From contig CAZBMW010000011.1 of the NCBI GenBank assembly GCA_964493425.1, positions 1 through 64,000 on the forward strand: DNA of 64,000 bases, read 5' to 3'. Origin of the DNA: CAYLMG01 sp964493425 (lineage in GTDB: Bacteria > Planctomycetota > Phycisphaerae > Sedimentisphaerales > Anaerobacaceae). Below, piece after piece: positions 1 to 8,745 of this stretch. The position numbers and the translations under genes were made by a program. Below the pieces are notes generated by a model. That model did no database searches, was not told the origin of the DNA, and was given only the letters and a program-made list of their open reading frames with translations. Within the stretch, counting starts at the first letter, position 1, and each line of letters opens with the position of its first letter.

Positions 1-1411
1 TACCTGACCCATCAATGTTGGGCTCAGCCAAATGTAAGTCTTTCACCTCTGCACTTGCTCCATAAACAAACCTGAACAGTCCTCTGTTATGAATAAAGTT
101 TGAAATCGTATGGCGGCTGCCATCGAACACACCGGTAAACTTCGTCGTACTGTTTCCGATTGAATTGAAGGAGGGATTACCATTTAATCCGTTAAAATCG
201 CTCAAATCAACATCAGCCATCTGCTGAAATTGCTTATCCCAGTCACCTGAATCAGTCCCGATGGTGTTGAGCTGCTCCGCTGTATAAATTAAGAACGGAT
301 TACCTTCAATCCCACAGCCACCGCCATATTTTTTCTCCTCCCACGAGAGCTTGGGGTAATCAATACCTTCACATATTCTCCATACAGGTGTGGTGAAATC
401 CCAACCAGCGTTGGTAAAAGTTATTTCAGCCTGCATCTCGGACGTGGGCTTACCTATCACGTTAGGATCGCTTCCATTTCCGATACCGGTAAGCGTTGCG
501 TTAAGGCTGCTATCCCAGAAACACTTGTTATACGAACTGCCATCATCACGACCTATTAATCCTCCGATATCTTCTCCGCTGCCTGTAACAATGGCCGACG
601 AATAGCAGTGAGTAATCACCGCATCAGAATTATACCCTATCAGCCCACCAATATAATATTGGCCCTCGACGCTGCCGCAGGCGTAGCAGTTAGAAATTGG
701 TCCATAATTTTGCCCAACTACCCCGCCGGCATCGACTTCGACTCCCGAAATGCTGCCGCTGAAGCAGCAATTTGCAACCGTACCATAACTCATTCCAACT
801 AAGCCGCCTACGCTGAAATTTCCCGAAATGCTGCTAGCAACATAACAATTTGTAAGTGAACCACCGCTACGGACTTCGCCTGCTATTCCACCTACAAGGT
901 AATCTCCCGAAACAGTCCCGCCCTCAGAATAACAATTGCTGATACTTCCTCGATAAAGCCTACCGACCAAGGAACCAACATGCTCACAACTGGCCGCATT
1001 AACGTTAGGATCGATCAAACCCAAGTTTTTAATCTCTGCATTGTCGCCGTTGATGTAGCCGAAAACACCTGTGTAATCAGTATCTGTCGCACTGTAAGTG
1101 AAATTCGAAATAGTGTGATTATTACCGTCAAAGACGCCAGTGAAAGAGCTACTGTGGTCCGTTCCGATGATATTGAACTGTGTACCGGTGTAATCAGCAA
1201 GGTTGATGTCAGCGGTCAGTAGAAAATGTGCATCCCAGTAATTCGCATCCGCCCCAATTGCCTGCATATCAGCCGCCGTCCATATCTGATATGGGTCACC
1301 CTCTACTCCATTCCCATCCCACGGCTGCCCAAACGCCGCCGAGCAAAAGACATCGGCTGAAAACACCAGCAATAAAATCATCGCTGTAAGAATTGGCTTT
1401 CGCCTTGCCAT
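1..1411 (-). CDS. GLUG-repeat secreted protein, C-terminus beyond window
   Basis: An open frame runs from an ATG at 1411 (GGAGG Shine-Dalgarno about 1421-1425) off the left edge, giving at least 470 residues with no stop. The first 25 or so residues form a signal peptide with a hydrophobic core. The rest repeats the GLUG pattern: blocks such as VGGLVG, IGGLIG or GVFGYI followed by NCY or NCC turns, preceded by F-x-G-V-F-D-G-N-x-H-T-I segments. These are expected to form a secreted right-handed beta-helix. A second set of F-D-G-S-x-H-T-I strands begins near residue 420, so the protein probably holds two helix blocks. The gene at 2804-4249 is of the same type. The binding partner is unknown, and the true C-terminus (often a dockerin-like or PEP-CTERM tail) cannot be seen. 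Confidence 0.85.
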   Translation of the reverse strand, partial: MARRKPILTAMILLLVFSADVFCSAAFGQPWDGNGVEGDPYQIWTAADMQAIGADANYWDAHFLLTADINLADYTGTQFNIIGTDHSSSFTGVFDGNNHTISNFTYSATDTDYTGVFGYINGDNAEIKNLGLIDPNVNAASCEHVGSLVGRLYRGSISNCYSEGGTVSGDYLVGGIAGEVRSGGSLTNCYVASSISGNFSVGGLVGMSYGTVANCCFSGSISGVEVDAGGVVGQNYGPISNCYACGSVEGQYYIGGLIGYNSDAVITHCYSSAIVTGSGEDIGGLIGRDDGSSYNKCFWDSSLNATLTGIGNGSDPNVIGKPTSEMQAEITFTNAGWDFTTPVWRICEGIDYPKLSWEEKKYGGGCGIEGNPFLIYTAEQLNTIGTDSGDWDKQFQQMADVDLSDFNGLNGNPSFNSIGNSTTKFTGVFDGSRHTISNFIHNRGLFRFVYGASAEVKDLHLAEPNIDGSG

Positions 1412-1494
1412 TTATCGTACCTCCGAATAAATCGCTCCTTAACGCAGGGTAATTATACTAAAAAGCAGGTTTTTTGTCTATCCTAAAAAAATAG

Positions 1495-1522
1495 TTGCAA
1501 CTTAGTTGCATTTAGGTATAAT
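1495..1522 (+). promoter_or_regulatory. Promoter with Fur/Zur-type 7-1-7 palindrome
   Basis: A -35 TTGCAA (1495-1500), a 16-bp spacer and a perfect -10 TATAAT (1517-1522) lie 72 bases before the permease start. Inside is a perfect 15-base palindrome, TGCAACT-T-AGTTGCA (1496-1510), with the 7-1-7 geometry typical of Fur-family operators. It overlaps the -35 and the spacer, so bound repressor would block RNA polymerase. The Fur-family gene downstream in the same operon is the obvious candidate regulator, making this a likely autoregulated metal-uptake promoter. Confidence 0.75.
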
Positions 1523-1594
1523 AGCAGTGCTTGGTTTACAGCTTGTATGAAGCAGTGAGTTCCGGGATTATAAGAATAAATATGCAGGTTTGTT

Positions 1595-2341
1595 ATGGCA
1601 GGAAAGGTTAAACATATACTTGTTGAGCTTAAGGGACATCTGCCCTTTACCGCTTTTGGTGCTGTTCTGGGAATCAGCTTTATGCTGCTTTTCCACAAGG
1701 TCGGTGGTTCAGGTGCACATATTTTGTTTTCAATTTTCCACCCCGGCCATGTGATTCTAAGCGCGATAGTTACGACTTCGATGTTCAGGGTTCACGCATT
1801 CAGGAAACATTTTATAACTATTTTTATTATAGGATATTTAGGCTCGGTTGGTATAGCGACATTAAGTGACATAGTTATGCCGCATATAGGCTCCGAGCTT
1901 TTGGGCCTGAATATACCATCACATACGGAGCTGCATCATGAGGATTCGGATGATGATGAGGCGGCTCATAATCACGAGCACAATGAAGGTATTCATCTGG
2001 GTTTTATAAAGGAATGGTATTTAGTGAATCCGGCGGCATTGATAGGAATTTTAATAGGCTATTTTCTGCCTCATACCAAGTTTCCCCATTCAGGCCATAT
2101 TCTGGTGAGCACCTGGGCGTCATCGTCGTATCTTCTGATGCGGGTATATACTGGAATTGATATTTTAGCGGTAATTGAGATATTTGTGATATTGCTGTTA
2201 TCGGTGTGGATTCCGTGCTGTGTAAGTGATATTGTGTTTCCGCTTGTTTTTGTAAAATCCGATATCGAGCTTGCGGGTCCCTGTCCCGACCATCGTCTTC
2301 ACAGTCATCCGCATCGGCATATTCAGGAGGAAAGTGATTGA
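1595..2341 (+). CDS. Histidine-rich integral membrane protein, putative metal permease
   Basis: The 248-residue protein has about five or six hydrophobic segments (roughly residues 17-37, 46-66, 74-95, 140-160 and 185-215). A hydrophilic loop at about 112-133 is packed with His, Asp and Glu (HHEDSDDDEAAHNHEHNE), and the C-terminal tail (HRLHSHPHRH) is again His-rich. Such loops are common in zinc, manganese or nickel transporters. I do not recognise a precise family. Its stop overlaps the start of the Fur-family gene (TTGA overlap), and both lie behind a promoter with a Fur/Zur-type palindrome, which supports a role in uptake of a divalent metal, most likely zinc. Substrate and direction are inferred, not seen. 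Confidence 0.7.
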   Translation: MAGKVKHILVELKGHLPFTAFGAVLGISFMLLFHKVGGSGAHILFSIFHPGHVILSAIVTTSMFRVHAFRKHFITIFIIGYLGSVGIATLSDIVMPHIGSELLGLNIPSHTELHHEDSDDDEAAHNHEHNEGIHLGFIKEWYLVNPAALIGILIGYFLPHTKFPHSGHILVSTWASSSYLLMRVYTGIDILAVIEIFVILLLSVWIPCCVSDIVFPLVFVKSDIELAGPCPDHRLHSHPHRHIQEESD

Positions 2342-2760
2342 ATCCCGGTACAATCAAAAAATGTGAAAAGCTTCTCAACGATGCTGGTCTTCGCAAAACA
2401 AAGCCGCGAATGGCTGTTTTGTCGGCGTTATTCAAGGTGACGAAACCAGTTACACAGCAGCAAATTACAGAACAGCTCTCGGAGAATGCGCCGGATAAGG
2501 TTACAATCTATCGTACGCTTGAGGCGCTTGTTGAGGCAAACATCGTGCATAAAGCTTATCTTCGGGATAGGACATGGCACTTTGAGCTTGCGCATAACTG
2601 CACCCATAATCAATGTCACCCGCATTTTACCTGTTTAGAGTGCGGTAAAAATTTCTGTTTGACCGAATTGAACGTCCCCTTTGCTAAAAGTCCATACAAA
2701 GGTTTCAGGATTGAGCATCAGCAGGTCAGGCTCGAAGGCTTATGTCCTGAATGTAAGTAA
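2338..2760 (+). CDS. Fur-family metalloregulator, probably Zur
   Basis: The product has 140 residues, a normal Fur-family length. The N-terminal winged helix (about 1-80) contains the recognition helix region DKVTIYRTLEALVEANIV. The C-terminal half has a His/Cys-rich cluster (HNCTHNQCHPHF), CLECGKNFC and a final CPEC, giving the two CxxC pairs of the structural zinc site. Translation probably starts at a TTG at 2338 that overlaps the stop of the permease; an AGGAGG lies at 2327-2332 with good spacing, so the two genes are translationally coupled. Together with the palindromic promoter this fits a zinc-uptake repressor. A Fur or PerR role cannot be excluded by sequence, but the adjacent permease and separate DtxR and PerR-like genes elsewhere favour Zur. 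Confidence 0.85.
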   Translation: MNPGTIKKCEKLLNDAGLRKTKPRMAVLSALFKVTKPVTQQQITEQLSENAPDKVTIYRTLEALVEANIVHKAYLRDRTWHFELAHNCTHNQCHPHFTCLECGKNFCLTELNVPFAKSPYKGFRIEHQQVRLEGLCPECK

Positions 2761-2803
2761 GTAGATAATTCAGAAGAAAGGTTTAAAAAGCCCGAATCGT
2801 AAA

Positions 2804-4249
2804 TTACGGTTCTATGTCTTCAAGCCAGTTATTGGCGAAAATCAAGAAATCGAGGAAATTTGCTGAATCATCGCAATTAACGTCGGTGCAGTTGCAAAAG
2901 TTATTTGTTTCATTACACTCTGTAAGCCATCTTTCTGTGAAAAATGCTAAATCCAGGATGTCCACACCATCGGGACAGGTGAAATCCGGGGCGAACTGCC
3001 AACTGAGTAGTGGATACTCCACACCATCGACGCACATCCGCCATATATCATTCGGTCCGTTTATAGTCTCACTAACAAAATCCCAGCCAGCATCGATAAA
3101 CGTGTCACTCATTTTCATTTCCGACGTTGTCTTTCCTGTCCCACCAGCGCTCGTCCACCAGTCGGAGGTTTGTGTATCCCAGAAACTACTGACAACACTA
3201 CCGTAATTTTCTCCTATTAGACCGCCGACAAAAGTATTGCCACTAACCGCACCCGTCGAATAGCAATTACTAATGTAGCTACAATTGTTTCCTACCAATC
3301 CGCCAATTTTCTGGTCTCCACTTACAGTACCAGTTGAATAGCAATTACTGATACTGTCGGAATAAGTAAATCCAACCAGCCCCCCTACTTCGTAATCACC
3401 ACTGACGTTTCCCGTCGAATAGCAATTACTGATACTGCCGGAAGAAGTGTATCCCAACAAACCGCCCATTTGCAGATCTCCGCTTATAGTACCAGTAGAA
3501 CAACATTTGGTTACGGTACCTTCCAAATTAAATCCTACAAGCCCACCTCCTGTATTAGTACTTTTTACAGCGCCATTTGAATAGCAACCGATAATAATGC
3601 CAGCCTCATTATATCCCACAAGACCGCCTATATAGTTTGAACCATCCCAGCCGGTGACTGTACCCGCCGAATAGCAGTTGATAATACTACCCTTGTTGAC
3701 TCCCACCAGACCCCCTATAAGCATATCCCCGCTGACTACGGCTGTAGAATGGCAATTATTGATATTGCCGTCGTAATTCCATCCAGCCAAACCGCCAACA
3801 TCATAATAACCGCTGACAGCACAGTTCTCAAAGCCAAGGTTTTTAATCAAACTGCCAGAGCCGATATAGCCAAATAAACCGAGCCAACGACTATTAATTC
3901 CTCCATTAATGGTGACATTCAGGATTTTATAGCCGTTGCCATCAAATGTTCCTGTAAATTTAGTCCCATCAAAGCTAAGATTATCCACAACAGTATCCGC
4001 GGCGATAATAGCCGTCGTAAAGACTTGCCCTTGTAAATCAATATCCTCCGTCAGGATAAAGCATTTGTTATAATCATTTGTATCCGCCGTAAGTGTGAGC
4101 AGGTCGCCAGCGGAGCCGATTTGGTATGGGTCATTAGGTTCACCGGTTCCGCCGCTGTATTTGGCTTCGGCGTCAGTACCTGCCAATAAAGCGATTATCA
4201 CCAAAATAAGGATTGAGTGCTTTTTTATTTTCCTGTCTCCTGAAAACAT
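2804..4249 (-). CDS. GLUG-repeat secreted protein with C-terminal dockerin-like repeats
   Basis: The 481-residue protein begins with basic residues and a hydrophobic signal segment (SILILVIIALLAGTDAEA). The middle holds about ten GLUG-type repeats, each with a GGLVG or GGLLG core and an NCYSTG turn, predicting an extracellular beta-helix. The C-terminal 60 residues carry two Asp-rich modules, CPDGVDILDLAFFTERWL and CDDSANFLDFLIFANNWL, resembling the paired calcium-binding loops of dockerins as seen in planctomycete secreted proteins. It converges with the Fur-family gene at 2760. Its repeat sequence resembles the gene at the left edge, so the pair may be paralogues. The role in adhesion or polysaccharide binding is inferred. 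Confidence 0.85.
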   Translation of the reverse strand: MFSGDRKIKKHSILILVIIALLAGTDAEAKYSGGTGEPNDPYQIGSAGDLLTLTADTNDYNKCFILTEDIDLQGQVFTTAIIAADTVVDNLSFDGTKFTGTFDGNGYKILNVTINGGINSRWLGLFGYIGSGSLIKNLGFENCAVSGYYDVGGLAGWNYDGNINNCHSTAVVSGDMLIGGLVGVNKGSIINCYSAGTVTGWDGSNYIGGLVGYNEAGIIIGCYSNGAVKSTNTGGGLVGFNLEGTVTKCCSTGTISGDLQMGGLLGYTSSGSISNCYSTGNVSGDYEVGGLVGFTYSDSISNCYSTGTVSGDQKIGGLVGNNCSYISNCYSTGAVSGNTFVGGLIGENYGSVVSSFWDTQTSDWWTSAGGTGKTTSEMKMSDTFIDAGWDFVSETINGPNDIWRMCVDGVEYPLLSWQFAPDFTCPDGVDILDLAFFTERWLTECNETNNFCNCTDVNCDDSANFLDFLIFANNWLEDIEP

Positions 4250-4339
4250 TTATTATTATACTTGTTTTTCGTGACAAATCAAGAAAATTTGGGGTATTTG
4301 TCTTATAGACAGACAGGACTGAGTGGTTACAATAGGAGT

Positions 4340-5284
4340 ATGAAGGTTTATCCTTTTAAGTTTAGGCCGATTTATAAGAAGCGCATCTGGGGCGGACAGA
4401 AGCTGCGAACATTTTTCGGCAAGGACCTGCCGAGAGCAGAAAAAATCGGTGAAAGCTGGGAGCTGGCTGACCTGCCTGAAGACAAATCGGTGATTTCGAA
4501 CGGCGGGCTTGCCGGTATGACGCTTGATAAAGCGATAAAAAAATACCTGAAGGAAATAACCGGTGATGAAAAATTCAAGCTGCCGTTTCCGCTCTTAATT
4601 AAGTTTCTCGATGCCGAGGATATCCTGAGTGTTCAGGTTCATCCGGACGCCGAGACGTGCCGGCGGATGGGCAAGGGTGACCCGAAGACCGAGTGCTGGT
4701 ATATTATCGATGCAATCCGCGGAGGCTTTATCTATAAGGGGCTGAAACCCGGCGTTACGAAGGAGAAATTTGCTGCTGCGATAGGAATGGGCAAAGTAGA
4801 AGATTTATTGCAGAAAGTGCCGGTTAATGCTGGCGAATGTCACTTTCTGCCGTCAGGCACCGTACACAGTATAGGCCCGGGTCTGCTGATAGCCGAAATT
4901 CAGACACCTTCCGATACTACATACCGTGTCTACGATTTTAACAGGGTCGATGGCCGAGGAAACCCGAGGCAATTGCATATCGAAGAGGCCCTTGCGAGCA
5001 TTCATTTCGGCGGAGCCGATGAGCTGAGTGTTACTACCATCGGCAGACTTATCGAAACTGAATATTTCAGAATTGACAAGGGACATCAGGCAAAAGACTG
5101 CGAACTGCTTTTATCAGCGGGAGAGATGAAAATTTTGATTATTCTAACCGGTGCAGGGACAATTTTCGGCAGGGACGGCTCGTCGGTTGGCTTCAGACAG
5201 GGTGATTGCATACTTGTCCCTTGGTGCTACGAAGGGGCAATATGTTTCGGCAGAGATACCCAGTACCTGACTATAACCCTTTAG
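4340..5284 (+). CDS. manA: Mannose-6-phosphate isomerase, class I
   Basis: The enzyme interconverts fructose 6-phosphate and mannose 6-phosphate, feeding mannose-derived sugar nucleotides. The 314-residue length matches the short bacterial type I form. The start at 4340 (MKVYPFKFRPIYKKRIWGG) is chosen by family fit; an earlier in-frame ATG at 4262 would add 26 residues that do not look conserved. GGAG at 4335-4338 is unusually close to the ATG. The metal site is visible as VQVHPDAE (His101 near Gln99) and the conserved Glu118 in KTECWYI, and the cupin fold continues through HFLPSGTVHSIG and the catalytic arginine region TYRVYDFNR. The neighbours, a nucleotide-sugar dehydrogenase and a NusG paralogue, point to surface polysaccharide synthesis. 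Confidence 0.92.
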   Translation: MKVYPFKFRPIYKKRIWGGQKLRTFFGKDLPRAEKIGESWELADLPEDKSVISNGGLAGMTLDKAIKKYLKEITGDEKFKLPFPLLIKFLDAEDILSVQVHPDAETCRRMGKGDPKTECWYIIDAIRGGFIYKGLKPGVTKEKFAAAIGMGKVEDLLQKVPVNAGECHFLPSGTVHSIGPGLLIAEIQTPSDTTYRVYDFNRVDGRGNPRQLHIEEALASIHFGGADELSVTTIGRLIETEYFRIDKGHQAKDCELLLSAGEMKILIILTGAGTIFGRDGSSVGFRQGDCILVPWCYEGAICFGRDTQYLTITL

Positions 5285-5428
5285 AGCCTGCTGACTTTTA
5301 AGAATTCGGCTGGCACTGAATTATTTTGACTTTTCCGCAATATTTTCTTAGTATACACGGCTTAATAAATCGATGCGTTTTCAAAGTTTGAAATATTTAA
5401 GTAATTACCGAGGATTCAGGAGCATTGT

Positions 5429-6742
5429 ATGACGGACTGGGATAGGAAAATCGAGAAAAAAACGTTGAAAGTCGGCGTTTTGGGTCTCGGCTATGTCGGG
5501 CTGCCGTTAGTTAGTGAGTTTACGTCAGCAGGTTTAAAGGTTATTGGTTTTGATATAGACCCGAAGAAGGTTACCGTACTTAATTCAGGCAGGAGTATTA
5601 TTAAACATATTCCGCATTCACAGGTCAAGAAGATGACAGGCTCTGGTCTTTTCAGGGCTACTACCAATATGTCGCTTATAAAGACCGTTGACGCGGTTAT
5701 TGTTTGTGTGCCGACGCCTTTGACAGCTAACCGTGAGCCGGATATGCAGTTCATTATCAAGAGCAGTGAAACGATTGCAAAGTACCTCTGCAGAGGACAG
5801 TTGATTACTTTCGAAAGCACGACATATCCAGGCACAACGAGAGAGCTTGTCGCTGAGATTCTTGAGCGGAGCGGACTGAAGGCCGGCAGGGATTTTCACC
5901 TCGCTTATTCACCGGAACGTGAGGACCCAGGCAATAAAAACTTCACGACAAAAACCATACCGAAAGTTGTCGGAGGACTTACAAGAAAATGCCTTGATAT
6001 GGCCTGTAAGCTCTATAATGCGGCCATCGATACAATCGTACCGGTTTCGAGTCTCGAGGCGGCTGAGGCTGCGAAGATAGTTGAGAATGTTTATCGCTGT
6101 ATCAATATAGCAATGGTTAATGAATTAAAGGTTGTTTTTGACAGGATGGGTATCGACGTCTGGGAGGTTATCAATGCGGCAAAAACCAAGCCTTTCGGCT
6201 TCAGCGCATTTTATCCGGGACCGGGATTGGGCGGCCACTGTATACCAATAGACCCATTTTATCTGACCTGGAAGGCAAGACAATATGGAATACCCACCCG
6301 TTTTATAGAATTGGCAGGTGAGGTAAATACTAACATGCCGCACTATGTTGTGCAAAAAACGATGGACGCTCTGAACGAACGAAAGAAAAGTCTTAAGGGT
6401 GCGAAGCTTCTGATACTCGGCCTGGCGTATAAAAAAGATATCGACGATGTAAGGGAATCGCCTTCCATTGAGCTGATAGAACTTTTTAATAAGAAAGGAG
6501 CAAAGGTAGATTATAGCGACCCTTACATACCCAGAACACCCAAGCAGCGGCAGCACGACCTGAAAATGACAAGCAAGAAACTTTCTGCAAAAATGCTTGC
6601 CGGCTACGATGCGATAGTAATATCGACAGACCATAGCTGCTACGACTACAACTGGATAGTCAAAAATGCAAAACTTGTTGTTGACACACGAAATGCAACA
6701 TCAGCCGTGAAGAGCGGGCGCAGCAAAATTGTAAAGGCTTAG
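5429..6742 (+). CDS. UDP-GlcNAc/UDP-ManNAc-type nucleotide-sugar 6-dehydrogenase
   Basis: The 437-residue protein belongs to the UDP-glucose/GDP-mannose dehydrogenase family, which makes uronic acid sugar nucleotides by two NAD-dependent oxidations. The Rossmann motif GVLGLGYVGLP lies at about residues 16-26. The active-site cysteine segment is GLGGHCIPIDPFYLTWKA, the form typical of the WbpA/VipA/WecC branch acting on N-acetylhexosamine nucleotides rather than UDP-glucose. The C-terminal domain contains LGLAYKKDIDDVRESPSIELI. It follows manA by about 140 bases and precedes a NusG-like gene by 17, suggesting a small polysaccharide operon. The exact substrate is not decidable here. Confidence 0.9.
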   Translation: MTDWDRKIEKKTLKVGVLGLGYVGLPLVSEFTSAGLKVIGFDIDPKKVTVLNSGRSIIKHIPHSQVKKMTGSGLFRATTNMSLIKTVDAVIVCVPTPLTANREPDMQFIIKSSETIAKYLCRGQLITFESTTYPGTTRELVAEILERSGLKAGRDFHLAYSPEREDPGNKNFTTKTIPKVVGGLTRKCLDMACKLYNAAIDTIVPVSSLEAAEAAKIVENVYRCINIAMVNELKVVFDRMGIDVWEVINAAKTKPFGFSAFYPGPGLGGHCIPIDPFYLTWKARQYGIPTRFIELAGEVNTNMPHYVVQKTMDALNERKKSLKGAKLLILGLAYKKDIDDVRESPSIELIELFNKKGAKVDYSDPYIPRTPKQRQHDLKMTSKKLSAKMLAGYDAIVISTDHSCYDYNWIVKNAKLVVDTRNATSAVKSGRSKIVKA

Positions 6743-6759
6743 AATGGGGACGACAAAAA

Positions 6760-7308
6760 TTGCTTAAAGAAAGTGAAAACCCGCCGACAGTCTGGCCTGA
6801 AGGCCAGTTCATTAAGGATTTTGCCGGCCGATGGTGGGTAGCACATACTAAAAGCAGGAATGAAAAAGCACTTGCGAATGAGCTCGTTCGCAAAAACATC
6901 AGCTACTTTTTGCCGATGCGGTGGAAACTGACCATCAGGAATCGCAGGAAGTTCAGGTCACTATTGCCTTTGTTTAGCGGTTATCTTTTTTTCTGCGGAG
7001 ACGAAAGACAGCGCATCGAACTGTTAAAAACCAATCGAGTGGCTAACCTGCTTGAGGTCAAAGACCAGGGCAAACTTCTAGCGGAGCTTTCGCAGATTGA
7101 GCAGGCGGTCCAAGCGGGTGTGGATTTGACGCCGCACAAGTACATCGAGACCGGCCAGCGCTGCAGAGTGCTCGCAGGGTCCCTGGCGGGACTGCAGGGT
7201 ATTGTTATAAAGACAAAAACTGCTGCGAGACTTGTTCTCCAGGTCGATATGCTCGGCCAGGCGGCGAGCGTCGAAATTGATACTGATATGATCGAGCCCG
7301 TTGAATAG
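6760..7308 (+). CDS. NusG-family specialised antiterminator (RfaH/UpxY/LoaP-like)
   Basis: The 182-residue product has a NusG N-terminal domain (about 22-110; WWVAHTKSRNEKALANEL, then YFLPM and SGYLFF) and a C-terminal KOW domain (about 130-180; GQRCRVLAGSLAGLQGIV). NusG paralogues of this kind act on specific long operons, often for exopolysaccharide. The start is probably a TTG at 6760, preceded by GGGG at 6746-6749; no ATG exists in this frame before residue 53. An out-of-frame ATG at 6744 would give a 7-codon leader that ends inside the gene. It lies 17 bases after the nucleotide-sugar dehydrogenase. The housekeeping nusG (normally beside rplK/rplA) is not in the window, and this context argues for a specialised paralogue. 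Confidence 0.8.
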   Translation: MLKESENPPTVWPEGQFIKDFAGRWWVAHTKSRNEKALANELVRKNISYFLPMRWKLTIRNRRKFRSLLPLFSGYLFFCGDERQRIELLKTNRVANLLEVKDQGKLLAELSQIEQAVQAGVDLTPHKYIETGQRCRVLAGSLAGLQGIVIKTKTAARLVLQVDMLGQAASVEIDTDMIEPVE

Positions 7309-7339
7309 AAAGTAAAGTTAAAAGATGAGGGGCGAAATT

Positions 7340-7705
7340 ATGGATGTCGTAATTAAAATCATCGGAATCATTATTGTCGTTGTTGGTATTGCATATCTGG
7401 TCAGGCCGGGAATAATGAAATGGCTTATGGAATTTTTCAAGAAAGGCTCAAACATCTACCTTGGCGGTTTATTACGACTTGCTTTGGCTGTGGTATTTCT
7501 GCTGGCTGCGACAAGCTGCAAAAAAACCTGGATTATAATTGTGCTCGGAATACTGTTTCTTTTCGGCGGTATTTTAGTACTTATCCTGGGTCCAAAAAGG
7601 ATTACTCCTATACTCGAATGGTGGCTCAAAAAACCGAACTGGATTCTGCAGGTGCTTGCTCTGCTGACGGTTGCGTTTGGAGTGCTTATTATCTACGCTG
7701 CATAA
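7340..7705 (+). CDS. Small four-helix membrane protein, unknown function
   Basis: Starting at the ATG at 7340, which has GAGGGG at 7327-7332 with ideal spacing, the product is 121 residues. An in-frame ATG at 7325 has no ribosome site. There are about four hydrophobic helices (residues 3-22, 40-58, 63-83 and 101-120) separated by short basic loops (FFKKGSN, SCKKTW, GPKR, WWLKKPN). I see no catalytic motif and do not recognise the family beyond an integral inner-membrane protein. It follows the NusG paralogue by about 30 bases and may be the last gene of the manA polysaccharide group. Confidence 0.7.
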   Translation: MDVVIKIIGIIIVVVGIAYLVRPGIMKWLMEFFKKGSNIYLGGLLRLALAVVFLLAATSCKKTWIIIVLGILFLFGGILVLILGPKRITPILEWWLKKPNWILQVLALLTVAFGVLIIYAA

Positions 7706-7861
7706 AACCGCCGGGAAGTTTTACCGCAGAGAACGTGGAGAGCGCAGAGAAAAAAAGTGCACTAGTCACAAGTCGTAAGTCACAAGGAAAAAGAAAAAAT
7801 TAGACACGGATTAACACAAAATTAACACTGATTTTATTTTGTATTCGAAAAAAATGAATTG
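7706..7861. repeat. Intergenic cluster of dispersed short repeats
   Basis: No gene is seen. The stretch strings together short repetitive phrases: TTACCGCAGAGAACGTGGAGAGCGCAGAG (7722-7750), CACAAGTCGTAAGTCACAAGG (7767-7787) with an internal GTCACAAGTC/AAGTCACAAG echo, and a TTAACAC direct repeat (7811-7817, 7824-7830). Related phrases occur at 37365-37425 and 48270-48300. They look like dispersed non-coding repeats rather than decayed coding sequence. Confidence 0.5.
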
Positions 7862-8518
7862 TCAACTTTGCTGCTTCGAGGAGATACAACTTCGCAACAG
7901 GATAAAGCAGCCTGAAACCAAAAAGCAAATTGTTGCCGGTTCAGGAACCATATAGGTTCTGAAAGCAGCATCCTTATCGTAAAAGATTTCATCGGGATAA
8001 CCTCCCGGTGGTGTTACCACTTGAGTCCATTCACCATCTATATATATCCATAAGGAACCTTCATCATAAACATCGCTATTCGAGGCGTGCCATTGTGTAG
8101 AATCACCAGAGTATCGCTCGGTGTCATCATTGTAAACTTCGATAGCATATTGGTTACCGGTATTGAGTAAGATGCTTTGCGATGAGAAATCTATGCTGTT
8201 CCAGCCGGAAACAAGATTATCCGCATAAACCGTTCCGAGCACAGAATCAGTCGGAAGTTCATTATCAACGTTCACGATAGAGAACGTTGTAGGGTATAAA
8301 TCAATTTCAGAAAAAAACGTGTTGTCAAGATATACGTCTATTTTATCCAGTTGGCCGCTTAGTCCTGCAGTAAATGTCTGTGCAATATACCAATCAGGGC
8401 AAATGACAAGCCAACTGCCACCGAGCTGTTCCTGCGACTGATCCAGAACGACTGCCTGTGATGCGCCGGCAATAATTAAGAGTGCGGCTGTAAAAACAAC
8501 CTCATTTTTCGTTCTCAT
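7862..8518 (-). CDS. PEP-CTERM sorted extracellular protein
   Basis: The 218-residue protein has an N-terminal signal peptide (TAALLIIAGASQA) and a C-terminal sorting signal: VPEPATICFLVSGCFILLRS, that is the PEP motif, a hydrophobic helix and basic residues. This architecture is recognised and processed by exosortase in Gram-negative bacteria that make extracellular polysaccharide. The middle is rich in Asp, Tyr and Ser and looks like a beta-sandwich (AQTFTAGLSGQLDKIDVYLDN). No exosortase gene is present in the window, so it must lie elsewhere in the genome. The function of the exported domain is unknown. Confidence 0.85.
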   Translation of the reverse strand: MRTKNEVVFTAALLIIAGASQAVVLDQSQEQLGGSWLVICPDWYIAQTFTAGLSGQLDKIDVYLDNTFFSEIDLYPTTFSIVNVDNELPTDSVLGTVYADNLVSGWNSIDFSSQSILLNTGNQYAIEVYNDDTERYSGDSTQWHASNSDVYDEGSLWIYIDGEWTQVVTPPGGYPDEIFYDKDAAFRTYMVPEPATICFLVSGCFILLRSCISSKQQS

Positions 8519-8745
8519 ACATTTTCCTACTAGATTTAATGTATAAATGTTTTGGCCATAATTTTCCGCATATCATCAAATTCCCAACTTTTTCATTATC
8601 GTCTAACCTGTTATTAAATCATTAAGCTTATTAGTAAAATATAAATATGTCTTTTTCTGCAATTTTGTACTAAAATTTTAGACTAAAATGAAAAGGGTAA
8701 TTGTCTATCTTACGGCTGAAGCAGCTTAGAAATTGATTCTTGTCG

